DNA of 64,000 nt from Chrysemys picta bellii (lineage: Eukaryota; Chordata; Testudines; Emydidae): NCBI RefSeq assembly GCF_011386835.1, contig NC_088800.1:15028572-15092571 (forward strand), in the 5' to 3' direction. Each line of letters starts with the position of its first letter. The first letter of the stretch is position 1. A program made the translations under genes and the position numbers. Shown piece after piece: positions 36,701-48,700 of this stretch. Below the pieces are notes generated by a model that saw only the letters and a program-made list of their open reading frames with translations, was not told where the DNA came from and made no database searches.

Positions 36701-39700
36701 TGGCTGTGGCACTACAGGGTCACCAAAGCTGTTACATCCGAATGACTGGATATGTGATAGTAACTGTAAACTGGGCTGCATGTAAATAAGGGGAGAAGTG
36801 AAAATGGAGCTTGCTGCTGTCGTAGATTTCTAATTAAGAAGGCAGCACTGAACAGTCTGTCAGCAACTGGACGCTGCAACCATAGTTGCCAAGGGAACAT
36901 TTTTTTTTCCTTCCAAACAACAACAAAAAATATCTACTCCAGAGGCCTTAGCTAGTTGATTTCCCTCCCTCCCTTCCCCCTGCATCCCCATTGTAGAGTG
37001 GCTTGCTGCTTAATGCTGACTGCATTCATTCCAAGTTTTGATGGGGAGACAGGTAGGAGTAAAGCGGAAGGATTCCCTCTTGCAGATAAGAATGCAGGAT
37101 GACTTGGAATCGCTCTATTAGGGAACTGTTCTTAGTGCTCTAGAAAAAGCCAGGGGTCAGATGTTCATGAAGTAGGATGTGCATTAGTCTCTTCAGGAGC
37201 TCAATATCTTGGTTTAGTTCCACAAGCGCAGTAGTATTGACATGCCAGTTCTCACAGGTAACATATGAACCATATTAAAGTTAGACAAACCAATTACTTC
37301 TTCACTCTAAGGCTATGTCCTTGGTACCTAAACTCTTGAAAATAACCTCTAATCTTAGTAGTGTTAGGCCCAGCAAGCATATGGCTATATTTTTGCTCTT
37401 TCTATTAAAACTTATTTGGATAAAATGTTGTCCAAGAAAATCTTGGGCCTCTACAATCAGCTGTTACAAACAAGTAAACATTGGGGTGGGGCTGTAGGAA
37501 AATGGGAGTATGTAGGTCTTTGAACACATGCCTCTGCTAGACTGATGAGCCTGGTTTCCAACAGTCTTGTTGGGTGGGGGAGTGTGGAAATCAAAGATTT
37601 GTAAGGGAACAAAATGCTGATGAAGATGTGGGAAGTAGTTCCATTGAGAACCCATTTCCTTTTCCTGGCAGCAGCAACTTTCTGTCTGTCCCTGCTTGGA
37701 TAGAAGTGTAGCAACTTCTCTCCCAAACGTACCTGTCCCTTTTGATAATATTGTGTCTTATCCTGTGAAATCCCAGTGGCTCGGGCTATAACTGCTAATT
37801 GGTGCCAGTCCAAGGTTTTGGACCCTTTCATCCAGGCCCCTCTTCTTCAGTGTTTAAATATCTAACTCAAATAAGTACTACAGCCTCAGAAAAGGAGTAA
37901 AAATGCCAAATAAACTACCTCCTAATGTGGAATATAGATACCAGAATTTGAGATCTCTTTACAAAAGCAGAATATCATGATTTTGAGAAAATAGTCAGTT
38001 TTTTCCGTGCTGGAAGAGCTGGTCCTTGTGTCTCATCAGCCATATCTCCAGCAATGGATTGTGCCTTGCCTAATATAGCTTTGGGGTTTTCGGCCATCTC
38101 TCTGCATATACCCTGCCCATGGAATCCCATACAGCTTGTGTACTACCATCTCAATGCAATTTCACATTCTTGTTTTAGCAAGTAATCTATGCCATTATAA
38201 AATGGGATTGTACAATAAAACTCAAACAGTTTTGTTCAGTTCCATCTTTCTTGCCCAGCATGTTACCATTACCCAGATTCTGTCCCCACCTATGGTCCTA
38301 GACTTAAGTCTCAATCTGCTCTTACGTGCATAGTTGCTGAAGAATCTTGGGGTAGCTGGCATACTGTACAGTGCTGCTGGCAGTCACCCAGATCCAGTGC
38401 ACCTCTCCTAGTCTAGAGATGTCTGACTAATACAAAAAAAATATATGCAGTTAGCATATGAAGTTGTAGCTTCTCTTAAAAGCTTCCTAATTGGATGATA
38501 GAATCTCGAAAATACCCTAGGGGATAATTTGCATGGTACAAGGTAACAGTTCTTTTGTAAACAAAGCAATTGAGGCTTCTGTCCTCTGTTTTGCTTCTTG
38601 TAGAAGTACCTGTTTTTTTTCAGTTGGAATCTATTTTTATGCCTTCTTGGAATGTACACTTGCAGGAAGGATGTGTCTCAGTATAATGCCTTCCTTTTTT
38701 GTTTTGGGGTTCTTCAAATGTATCTTCCAACACTGTGCTGAGGGGATGGAGTGAGGGCAGTAAGCACAGGAGAATGGCAAAACATGTCAAACTGGATCTG
38801 AACTCTTGAGAGATAGACTGTAACATCCTATTGTCACTGAGCAGCTGTGCAAGGTCCTTGTTTATATCGAGGAATGCCCTGGAGGAAAGTTCAATGTTTC
38901 CTGCTTTAGCTTAGAGTTTTGCATGTCTGACTCTGACATCCCTCTATCTCTTGGCACAAAGTCAGCAGCATAAATGACCACACCCTGATGTTAAAGCAGC
39001 ATGAAGCAAAGTGGCCATGTATTGATTATGTCCTGCATGACTAAAAAGGGATTAACTTCTGGACTTCCAGTTCCCCCTCAATCTGTCCTCTACCTTCAAA
39101 GTCTCTGCTATTGCCTGTGTAGCTCTCAAAAGCATTTGGGGGTAGATGTATATGTGCAATACTAAAATAGCTGTATTTAATTTCCAGTGCTGCTTTTATA
39201 CATAGTTTGGAAAAATGTTTAGATCAGTGTTTCCCAAACTTGGGACGCCGCTTGTGTAGGGGAAGCCCCTGGATGGCCAGGCCGGTTTGTTTACCTGCTG
39301 CGTCCTCAGGTCTGGCCGATCGGGGCTCCCATTGGCCTGGAGCAGCAAACTGTGGCCAGTGGGAGCCGCGATTGGCCGGACCTGCGGACGCGGCAGGTAA
39401 ACAAACCGGCCCGGCCCGCCAGGGGCTTTCCCTACACAAGCGGCGTCCCAATTTTGGGAAACGCTGGTTTAGATCAATAAGGAGGAGGAGGAATATCTTG
39501 TGCCTTCAGATCATCTCAGTAGGCTGGTTTCAAAGAGTTAATGGTTGAAGAGTTGGAGCAGCAGCTCTCTTTCTTGGGTACTTCTGAGGTGCTCCTCAAG
39601 CAGATTTCTTGCCACATTTGTAAAGGAGGTGGCATTTCCCAAGGAAGATGAGGCTTTTTATTGTGTTGGTTTGGGGACTCTCTACAACATCTTAGATTGA

Positions 39701-42700
39701 AAGAGATATTCCCACAATTTATAGGGCTTCAGAATTACTGTGGCCTGTAGAAACTTTCAGAGTAGCTGTAATCTCTTTATTCATTTAAAAAAAAAAATTC
39801 AGCTCTGATGGTCTACTCTCCAGTGGAGAGGGATATGGGCTCCACTTGATCAGCCCTTTCTTCTAATACTCTTTTTCCCTCTTCACACTCCTGTCCCATG
39901 GGCAATGTGAATGGGGTGCGATTCATACATACATACTGAAGCTACTGGGAGTTAAGCTGTATTATCAGTCGCACTGGTGTGTGCTGCTCTCCCAACAAAT
40001 GGAAGGGATATCTTTTGTGAGAAATTGAAACATCATGTATGTTTCTGGCACTGTATCATGGAAGAACTATAGGCCCTATGAGCTAAGGTCTGGTCCACAC
40101 TAACCCCCCTGTTCGAACTAAGATACGCAACTTCAGCTACGTGAATAACGTAGCTGAAGTCGAAGTATCTTAGTTCAAACTACAAGGTACTTACCGCGGG
40201 TCCACACGTGGCAGGCAGGCTCCCCTGTCGACTCCGCGTATTCCTCTCACGGACCAGGAGTACCGGTGTCGACGGCGAGCACTTCCGGAATCGATTTATG
40301 GCGTCTAGACAAGACGCCATAAATCGATCCCAGAAGATCAGTTGCTTACTGCCGAACCCGGAGGTAAGTATAGACGTACCCTAAGGTTCTGCTGAAATCA
40401 GCATTTAAAGCAGGGATTAAATCTGTATGTATGAGTAATTTTCTTCCCCAAATTTACAGCAGTAGCTTTTAGAGTAAATCTACTAGTTTTGCATTTGAAT
40501 ATGACCCTTGTCTCAACTAAAAATAATTTGAGATGAGGCTTTTCAGAGAGCCCTCTAGCGAGTTCCTCAAGCTTGAGACTTTTAAACTGACTCACTTGTA
40601 GACTATTCTGCAATCCAGTACTATTAATAGAAAGATGTGTGAACACTAGTTGTACGTTTCTACTTAACAATAGTTGTTATATTTCTAATCAATACTTGTA
40701 GGGATAAAGTTACTTGTGCATGTCCTGATGCTTGCTGCTCATATATACATTAGCATTAGCTCCATTCACTTACTATTAGAGTGAATAGGGGAGAGTGCAA
40801 CTGCTCCAGTCTGTTTAAGCCAGGGGTGGGCAAACTTTTTGGCTCAAGGTCCGCATTGGGATTGCAAAACTGTATGGAGGGTCGGGTAGGGAAGGCTGTG
40901 CCTCCCCAAACAGCCTGGCCCCCTCAGAACCCCCAACTCATCCAACCCTCCCTCCCTGCTCCTTGTCCCCTAACTGCCCCCTCCCGGGACCCACCGCCCC
41001 CAGAACCCCACCCCCTATCCAACCCCACTACTCCCAGTCCCCTGACTGCTCTGACCCCTATCCACACCCCCACCCCCTAACAGGGCCCACGGGAATCCTA
41101 CACTTATCCAACCCGTCCCCTGACCACCCCCCAGAACCTCTGCCCCATCCAACTGCCAACTGTTCCCTATCCCCTGACTGCCCCCCTGGGACCCTCTGCC
41201 CCTTATTCAACTCCCTGGCCCTGATCCCCTTACCATACCGCTCAGAACAGCATGTCTGGCAGCCGCGCCGCCCGGACGGAGCCAGACACGCTGGAGCGCG
41301 CAACCCCACCGCACAGAGTGCCGCCCGTGTGGCTGCGGGGGAGGGGAAACAGCGGGGGAGGGGCCAGGGGCTAGCCTCCCTGGCCAGGAGCTCAAGGGTC
41401 GGGCAGGACGGTCCCGTGGGCCAGATGTGGCCGTAGTTTGTCCACCTCTGGTTTAAGCAAAGGTATCAGTTTGACTGGTTTTTGGGGGTGGAGGGAAGGG
41501 TGTGGGGGCAGAGAGAACTGGGGCTATTCCTTACTCGTTTCCTCTCCTCCCCACAGCACATGATGGAGGAGAAGCTTCTTTTACACACACTCACTCACTC
41601 ACTCACTCTTGCAGTTTCCGGCTGATTTGACTTCCCCAGAGCAGCTCCTCTTGATTTGTTGGGAAAGCCCTGCATGTGGCCGCAGCATTGGCTTGGAAGC
41701 TGCGCTCCCACATGCATGCTTTCAAGCTGTTCACAAGGGTCTTCAGAAAGCCAGCCTGATATGGTTATCTGCCAAAAATCATACTTTGGAACAGAACCTG
41801 ATATGATTTCTGGCAGTTAATCATCTGTCGGAACAGAATAAAAATACAGCCAGACTGCTCAAGGAAACCACTTGTACTTTCAGTGCTGTCTCTGTTAATA
41901 AGCTAGTAACCAAATAGGAGATAAAGTTGACTCCCTTTAATAGGCTGTGTGAAACTGAATGTGAAGATCAGTGTTGGAATTGTCTCCTCTTAGCTTGTGA
42001 GTTCTACCCCCTTCTATGTTTGGAGTTGTAAGAATTACATTTTTGATAGTACGTCTGCTGCATTGCACTTGGCAATCTTAACAGAATGTAATTAATTCTT
42101 TTTTGTTTGTTTTGAATATTGAAGCATTAACAGTAATTCTCTAGTTATGGTTGTATTAAGATTTTTTGTGTGTGTATATAAAATCCCTGTCTCTGCAATA
42201 ATTTAAGACTTGGTACCAAAGAATCTTGTTTGTGGAAAGTAATCTATATGTTCAGTGAGTCCACAAAATGTTTTTATAGGAATAACTTTATTGCAGTAGT
42301 ACCCCTAGTGAGCTATGGGCTGTACAGACATAGGAAGACTAGATCTGGCAATCTAAAGATGCTACAAGCAAGGCAGTCAGGGTTATAGGAACGTGTCTGT
42401 CTTCCTTACGTATCCAGTTTATATTTTATCAATGACAAAAAAAGTAGTTTTTGTGGGGACACTCAGTGTTGAAGTGCAGAAGGGACTGGTGTGAAAGGGG
42501 AGGGGAAAGGATGGGGCAGAGCTGTGAAGGAGTGCATTGGTGTAAAAGGCTTTAATTCAGGTCTCGTTTTATTGAGTTATTGCTACTGTTTAAGCAGCAA
42601 AGTTGAATGGAGGAATCCACGCTCTCCTCCTGCTTTTGGCTAAGCCTCCACCCCCTGCTCAAGAAAACAAGAACTTTGCTTCATATGGTCTGGAGCAATA

Positions 42701-45700
42701 GAAGAGGAAGCAAATGTCAAAAGTTCCTGAAAACATCACAGAGCTGTTACTCCACAGTCGCTCTCGGATTCCCAAGAGGCTGTCAGCTGTTCTTTAAACT
42801 TGCTTTGTGTAACATGCCCTGCATAGTAGGAACGTGGCTCCTAACTGGGATGTATGCTGACCTATGTCCTCTGGGACTAGTTTTCTCCTTCTAGTTAATG
42901 AATCATATTCATGCTTTTCATGTGAAGGGATGATTTGTGTTTGTATCCCTTTGAAACATGCGCTGAGCCTCTGTCCCCCTTGCATGGTGGTGAGGTGTCT
43001 GACCTTTCAGGCCTGTGCAGCTTTATGCCTCTCATTAACTGTGAATTCTTGCCAGCTGTGCTAGTGTGTTAGCAAAAGGGATAAAACCATCCCCTTCCTG
43101 CCCCTCCCCCAACCCTCCACATTTTCCTCTTGGGTTCCTGAGGAACAGTAAATCAGAGATAAAAAGCCATCTGCCCTGGCATCCAGCCCTAGCACGCTCC
43201 TGATAAGCTTAGTACAGATGTGCTTCCCTCCTTTGGCAGGAAATGCTTTATTTAGCTCCCTGCAATGAAGGGTTGTCCTGTGTTTTTTTTTTTTTTTTTC
43301 CTTCCGTTTAGTCCTATCTAGCCGCAGGAGAGGCCGAGTGGCCCAATAACATTCCTGCCACTAATCTAGCACTGTGCTCTTCAGAGTTCTGTACAAGCAC
43401 TGAGCCACCACCACCTGTCAGGAAGGCATGTGGCATACTAATGGACTTGGCATGGATGGGACTGAGAGCCATACCCCGGAGTCCTAAAACTGGCTTGGCA
43501 CTGACTTCCTATGTGGCCTTGTGCTCATGCTCAGTGAGTGTCTGTATGGGTCCAAATTTCTAACTGGCTTCATGCCTGCTGACTAATTTAAAGTCAGTTT
43601 AAGCAACTTGTACCACTTCAAACCTGATCTACACTAAAAGGTGGCTTGCCCCATTTTTACGGCACTAGTAGACCACAAGGGTCTGATTGGTTTCTGAAAG
43701 AGCATTTGTACACTACTTCTGTCACTAAAACCTTAATGTGCTGGAGCCTGGCCTTTCTGCTGTCCGTGCTAACTAGACTTCATTATGGAGACGTCCTTTT
43801 CTTTCGTCTCTGAGCTGTCAAAGCTGCTCATTACAGCACTGCCAATCATTGTAGCAAATATATTTCAACCTTGTTCAGCTAACCGCAGGAAGTGATGGAG
43901 GTAATGTCTCTGGTGTGTCAGAGGATTGCAAATTGACTCTTAAAAGCTCAAGACTACAAAACTGAATTCCCTCTCTCTCCTCACAGGTACATTCCACCCA
44001 TGATCTGGGGGAAGAGTGGACATATCCAGACGGCTCTCTATGGGAAGATGGGGAGAGTGAGATCACCACATCCTTATGGACTTCGCAAGTACCTCACAAT
44101 GTCAGATGGAGCGACAGCAACCTTTGACCTCTTTGAGCCCCTGGCTGAACACTGCATTAGAGGTTAGTCAAACAACCACGTTGGAATGCATGGATTTTGT
44201 CTGTCTGATTAGTGACTTGTCTAAATATTTGTTGAAGTACATTTGGAAAAATTACATTGCTGTCCTGGAGAAAGCCAGAAAGATTGGGGGCTAACTTTGA
44301 CTCAATGGATGGGGGAGATGAGGACTCATAGCCCCCCAAATTGGCTATTGCTTACAAAATCCACACTGCTCTGTACCTATATATTGAACTTCAGAGCAGG
44401 GGCCCTAAAAGGTCAGTTACAGATATTTGGGAAAATCATGCTTCATGGCCTGTGGTGTCAGACTTGCACTTAGAACAGTAAAGGATGTGTTCTATATTCC
44501 CAAGATTAAATGACTCTAAAACTGACAGCTTGCATTGTAGAGCCTTACATCCTGGTGTGGATAGGAGGGAATTGAATTTGGGGGTCTCTTTTTTAATAAA
44601 CAAGAAGTTTCAGAAAATAAAATGGGATAGGTTAGCAATAACTCCATATTATGACGTATGCTCGGAGTTGCCCAAAGGGTCAAGGGTGTTGGCTTTCCTG
44701 GCTGTGGGTCAACCTTTACAAAAGCTCCCAAACAGTTAAAGTGCACAGATCAAGCCAAAACATTTAGCTGCTGCTATGGGAACTGTTGAGTCACAATGAA
44801 GTGGAAACACTTATTTAGATGGCAATCCTCAAGAACCATCATTAGTGACTGCACAAGCCAGATAAGGTTGAGATAAAAAGTCAGTGCAGATCCCTGCTCT
44901 CTCTAGAGTGAGCAAAGGGGAATCTCTGTATTTACAGCACTCTAGAAGAGGAGGATCTTATCATAAAGCAGTTTTAAATTAAACTTTTTTTTCCAAAGTC
45001 ATCCTGGACCCAAGATTGAATCTCCAAAAGAGGAGAACTTAGACAAGTGTAGGGTACAAAACAAGGTGATTCCAGACATCCGTGGGTAACTATATCTGTA
45101 GGATAGGAAGCTACTGCCCTAGTAAATCAGAAATCAATGAGCATCTTCATTTGACTAAAACATCATGCTGTCAGGGGGAACTCGACCTTTTGGCTCACTG
45201 GTACCAGCATGATTCTGTTGAACTTGGATTTCACTGAAACAATGTGAACTGTACTTCTCAGTAGCTGGCTTCACTTGCAGCCTGTGGCTCTAATTGAGCC
45301 CTCAGAAAAGGATGTTTATTCTGTCTAATTAATTCAAAGGGGTTCTCTTCAGAAATAAACAGGATCTTCACTTTGTAGTGGGATGCTGCACAGTGACAAT
45401 CGCTGTCATTCTGGTCCAGGTCATTTGTAGAGCTGGAGAGAAACTAATGGGAGGCAAAACTTTGCAGTAACTAGAGGCTGCCAGTGAGCATGATGTAGAA
45501 CTAAAGCTCTCTTGTTTGATAACTAGCGCTGCATGACAGTGTCTTGGGACCTCAATTACTGTGTTTGCTCACACACAAAGCACAGAAATGCATTAGCTGA
45601 CTTTCCGGAGATGTAACGATGTGCTTGTCCACGTCAGAGCACGTCAAGCCCTTAGCTGGTCCTCTGAAAGATAATTAGGCCGTGGAACAAAGAAGCTGAA

Positions 45701-48700
45701 TGGTGACAGTAGTTGGTCATGAGTTCTATGTCAGACAGGCCACGTTCACTTAGGGGAATATTTTGACTGTAGGGTTTTTAGCTAGTAAGTAAGTATAGGT
45801 TCCCTCAAAGTAAGCAGAGACCTTTACTCCAGCAGTTTCACGTTGCTTTTGTCACTTAATCTTGGGGTTGATGAGAAGGTTTTGTTCAGTTATTGTAGAA
45901 TAAATACTTCTGCTCAGGGCCGCCCAGAGGATTCAGGGGGCCTGGGGTCTTCGGTGGCAGGGGGCCCCCGCCGCCGAAGACCCGGCACTTCGGCGGGTCC
46001 CGTGGCGGAAGGACCCCCCGCCGCCGAACTGCCACTGAAGCTCCGGAGCGGAAGAAGCTCCGGGGGCCCATGCCCCATGAGAGTTTTCCGGGGCCCCCGG
46101 AGCGAATGAAGGACTCCGCTCCAGGGGCCCTGAAAAACTCTCGTGGGGGGCCCCTGTGAGGCCTGGGGCAAATTGCCCCACTTGCCCCCCCCGGGCGGCT
46201 CTGCTTCTGCTGTAGAAGCCTGCCTAGTCTAGACTACCCTAATCAAAGGATGTCTCACCATGTTGACACATGCAGGAAATAGTATTTCAGAACAAGATGT
46301 TTGTTCACAGGATATGGGGTGATAGCAGCTACACTTCTGTATCTCCTACCTCCACCTTATTTAACTTCTGTGAAAGCAAAACTAAAGTGAATAAACCTCT
46401 GATGTGTCTCTACTTATAGTAGAGCTTCCAGTTTTTGGCCTAAATTGATTCCTCCAGTGAGCCTGGAGGGGACGTAGACTTAGTATCAATAATGTACCCT
46501 GGGAAAAACATCTTTCATTTCCCTCGAGGGGCATGCTGTCTGGTCTGTAGAATGGGGCAGCAGCAGACTTCAGAATTCTTGGAGAATTAGCAATGACAAT
46601 AGATACTGGTAGGGGAAAATATTTAATGTGTATTGTCGAAAAAGCACTTGTTCCTAGCTGGTATAGAATTCTTGCCTCTAGGACAGGGGTTCTCAAACTT
46701 CATTGCACCACGACAGTGGTGACAACAAAAATTACTACATGACCCCTGGAGGGGTGGGGACCAAAGCCTAAGCCCACCCAAGCCCCGCCACCCCAGACAG
46801 GGGGGCCAAAGCTGAAGCCCAAGGGCTTCAGCCCCAGGAAGGGGGCCTGTAACCTGAGCCCTGCTGCCCAGGACGGAAGCCCTTGGGCTTTGGCTTCAGC
46901 CCTGGGCAATGGGGCTTTGGCTGTGGCCCAGGGCCCCAACAAGTCCAAGGCAGCACTGGCGACCCTATTAAAATGGGGTTGTGACCCATTTTGGGGTCCC
47001 GACACACAGTTTGAGAATCGCTGCTCTAGGAATTGTCTGTAGAGCTGCTGATGCAAACTTTCAGTAAGTCGCTCAAGAAATTCTGTGCAGCTCCCTTTTC
47101 AATAACAGTTGCATGCTTGTATTTTCTTTGCACTTAACAGTTTTGCCACCCCACCTCATACTAGGCTAACTTCAGTTTTATTTGGTTGGTAGCAAAGTCA
47201 TGTTCTAGCTGTCCTTATATCAAAGCTCTCCCATTGACTTGAAATAGAATGTTCCTAAAAACCTGCTTGATTAAATGTCACTTCAACCTGCACCTGAGCT
47301 TTGTCTTTTCTCCCATTTATTAAATGTGCAGAGGATGTCACAATGGTCATCTGCCCTGGAATTGCTAATCACAGCGAGAAGCAGTACATCCGTACCTTTG
47401 TTGATTATGCCCAGAAAAATGGTTATAGGTGTGCTGTCTTGAATCATCTGGGAGCTCTGCCAAATATTGAGCTCACTTCTCCACGCATGTTCACATATGG
47501 TAAGTACTCCTCAGCTTTTCTAACTCATTTTCTAGAAGTTAATTGGTTTCTGAGGGTCCCCAAAGTTAGGAAAACTAGTCCTGGCTTCTCTTAGTTGAGG
47601 GAGAGAGAGTACATACTGAGGAGCAGTTGTGGCTGCCATGATTGCTTAAACCTGGAAAGATATTGAAAGGCAGGGGGATGAAGGGAGAAGCAGAGTGTAG
47701 AATCTCATGTTTGAGGTATGGTAGGTTATCCTAGGAAGGTATTTTCCTTGAGAGGTCTTGGAATATGTCATGTAACATGGTGAGCTGCCTAGGAAGGTCA
47801 GGTTCCTTTACGTAGCCTGGTATATCCCCATCCTGGGAAGAAAGATGGAAGAAATAGAGTACTGGCCCCTGAATGAGAAGTGGGCCTACTTTTTGGGTGT
47901 GGGAAGTTTCAGCCTTCTCAGACTAAGGGAACAAGGGGCTTATCAGCATCTCTCCAGTGATGACATGCCAGCTATCCTCGGCTATGATAGCTGATTGTAG
48001 TTCGAACCCATGCTTAAACAGGTACAGCTATTTTAATTCTTAATTGCTCATCTGTAACATGATCTCTCAAGAATGGAAGCATCTCCTAAGATTGGTTACC
48101 CAGGAATGCTGTGCAGGCAGGTCAGTAACAGCATTCGCTGCCTCGGCCTAGCTTGTATGACATGGTCTCCTTGACTTGGCTCTGTTTTCTTTTGTACCCT
48201 TTTTATTGCAAACATTTGGCATGGTGGGAATGAATGGAGATGCTCCATACGTAGTGCTAGAGTGGAGGGTTATCAGTTTGTCTAAAACCCCTGTATCAGA
48301 TTTCATTTTAGGTTGGAATTTACAGGGGCGGCTCTGTTTTTTGCCGCCCCAAGCACGGCAGTCAGGCAGCCTTCGGTGGTGTTTCTGCGGGAGGTCCGCT
48401 GGTCAGGCGGATTCGGCGGTGGCTCTGTGAGTGATCCGCCTTTGGCGTACTTGCTCCCGAAACCGCGGGACCAGCGGACCACCCACAGAAACGCCGCCGA
48501 AGGGTGCCTGACTGCTGCCCCCCTCTCCCCCCCGCCCCAGGCACGCGCTTGCTACACAGGTGTCTGGAGCCGCCCCTGGGTATTTAGCATGCAGACTTCT
48601 AGTCCATGAGTGGTTTCTGTTTTGTTTAAATTAGAAATAAACGGTAATATTCTTGAGCTTCCTGGCTGCTGCTTGCCCGCTGAGCTAGCAGTACCGCATT

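Larger units (their letters stand above)
24783..43986 (+). other. ABHD2: ABHD2 intron after first coding exon (19.2 kb)
   Basis: GT-AG intron. Besides the elements listed separately, no additional conserved exon was recognised. Long featureless stretches are 26330-28160, 32200-34080, 34270-39220 and 41610-43980, with only short A or T runs. A fragment at 35250-35300 (GTAAAGCACTTTGAGATCTG) is the tail of a MIR-like SINE. Confidence 0.85.
44163..47331 (+). other. ABHD2: ABHD2 intron 3.2 kb
   Basis: GT-AG intron. It holds two complete hAT elements (45915 and 46684). The rest, 44163-45900, shows no repeat or exon I can name. Confidence 0.85.
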
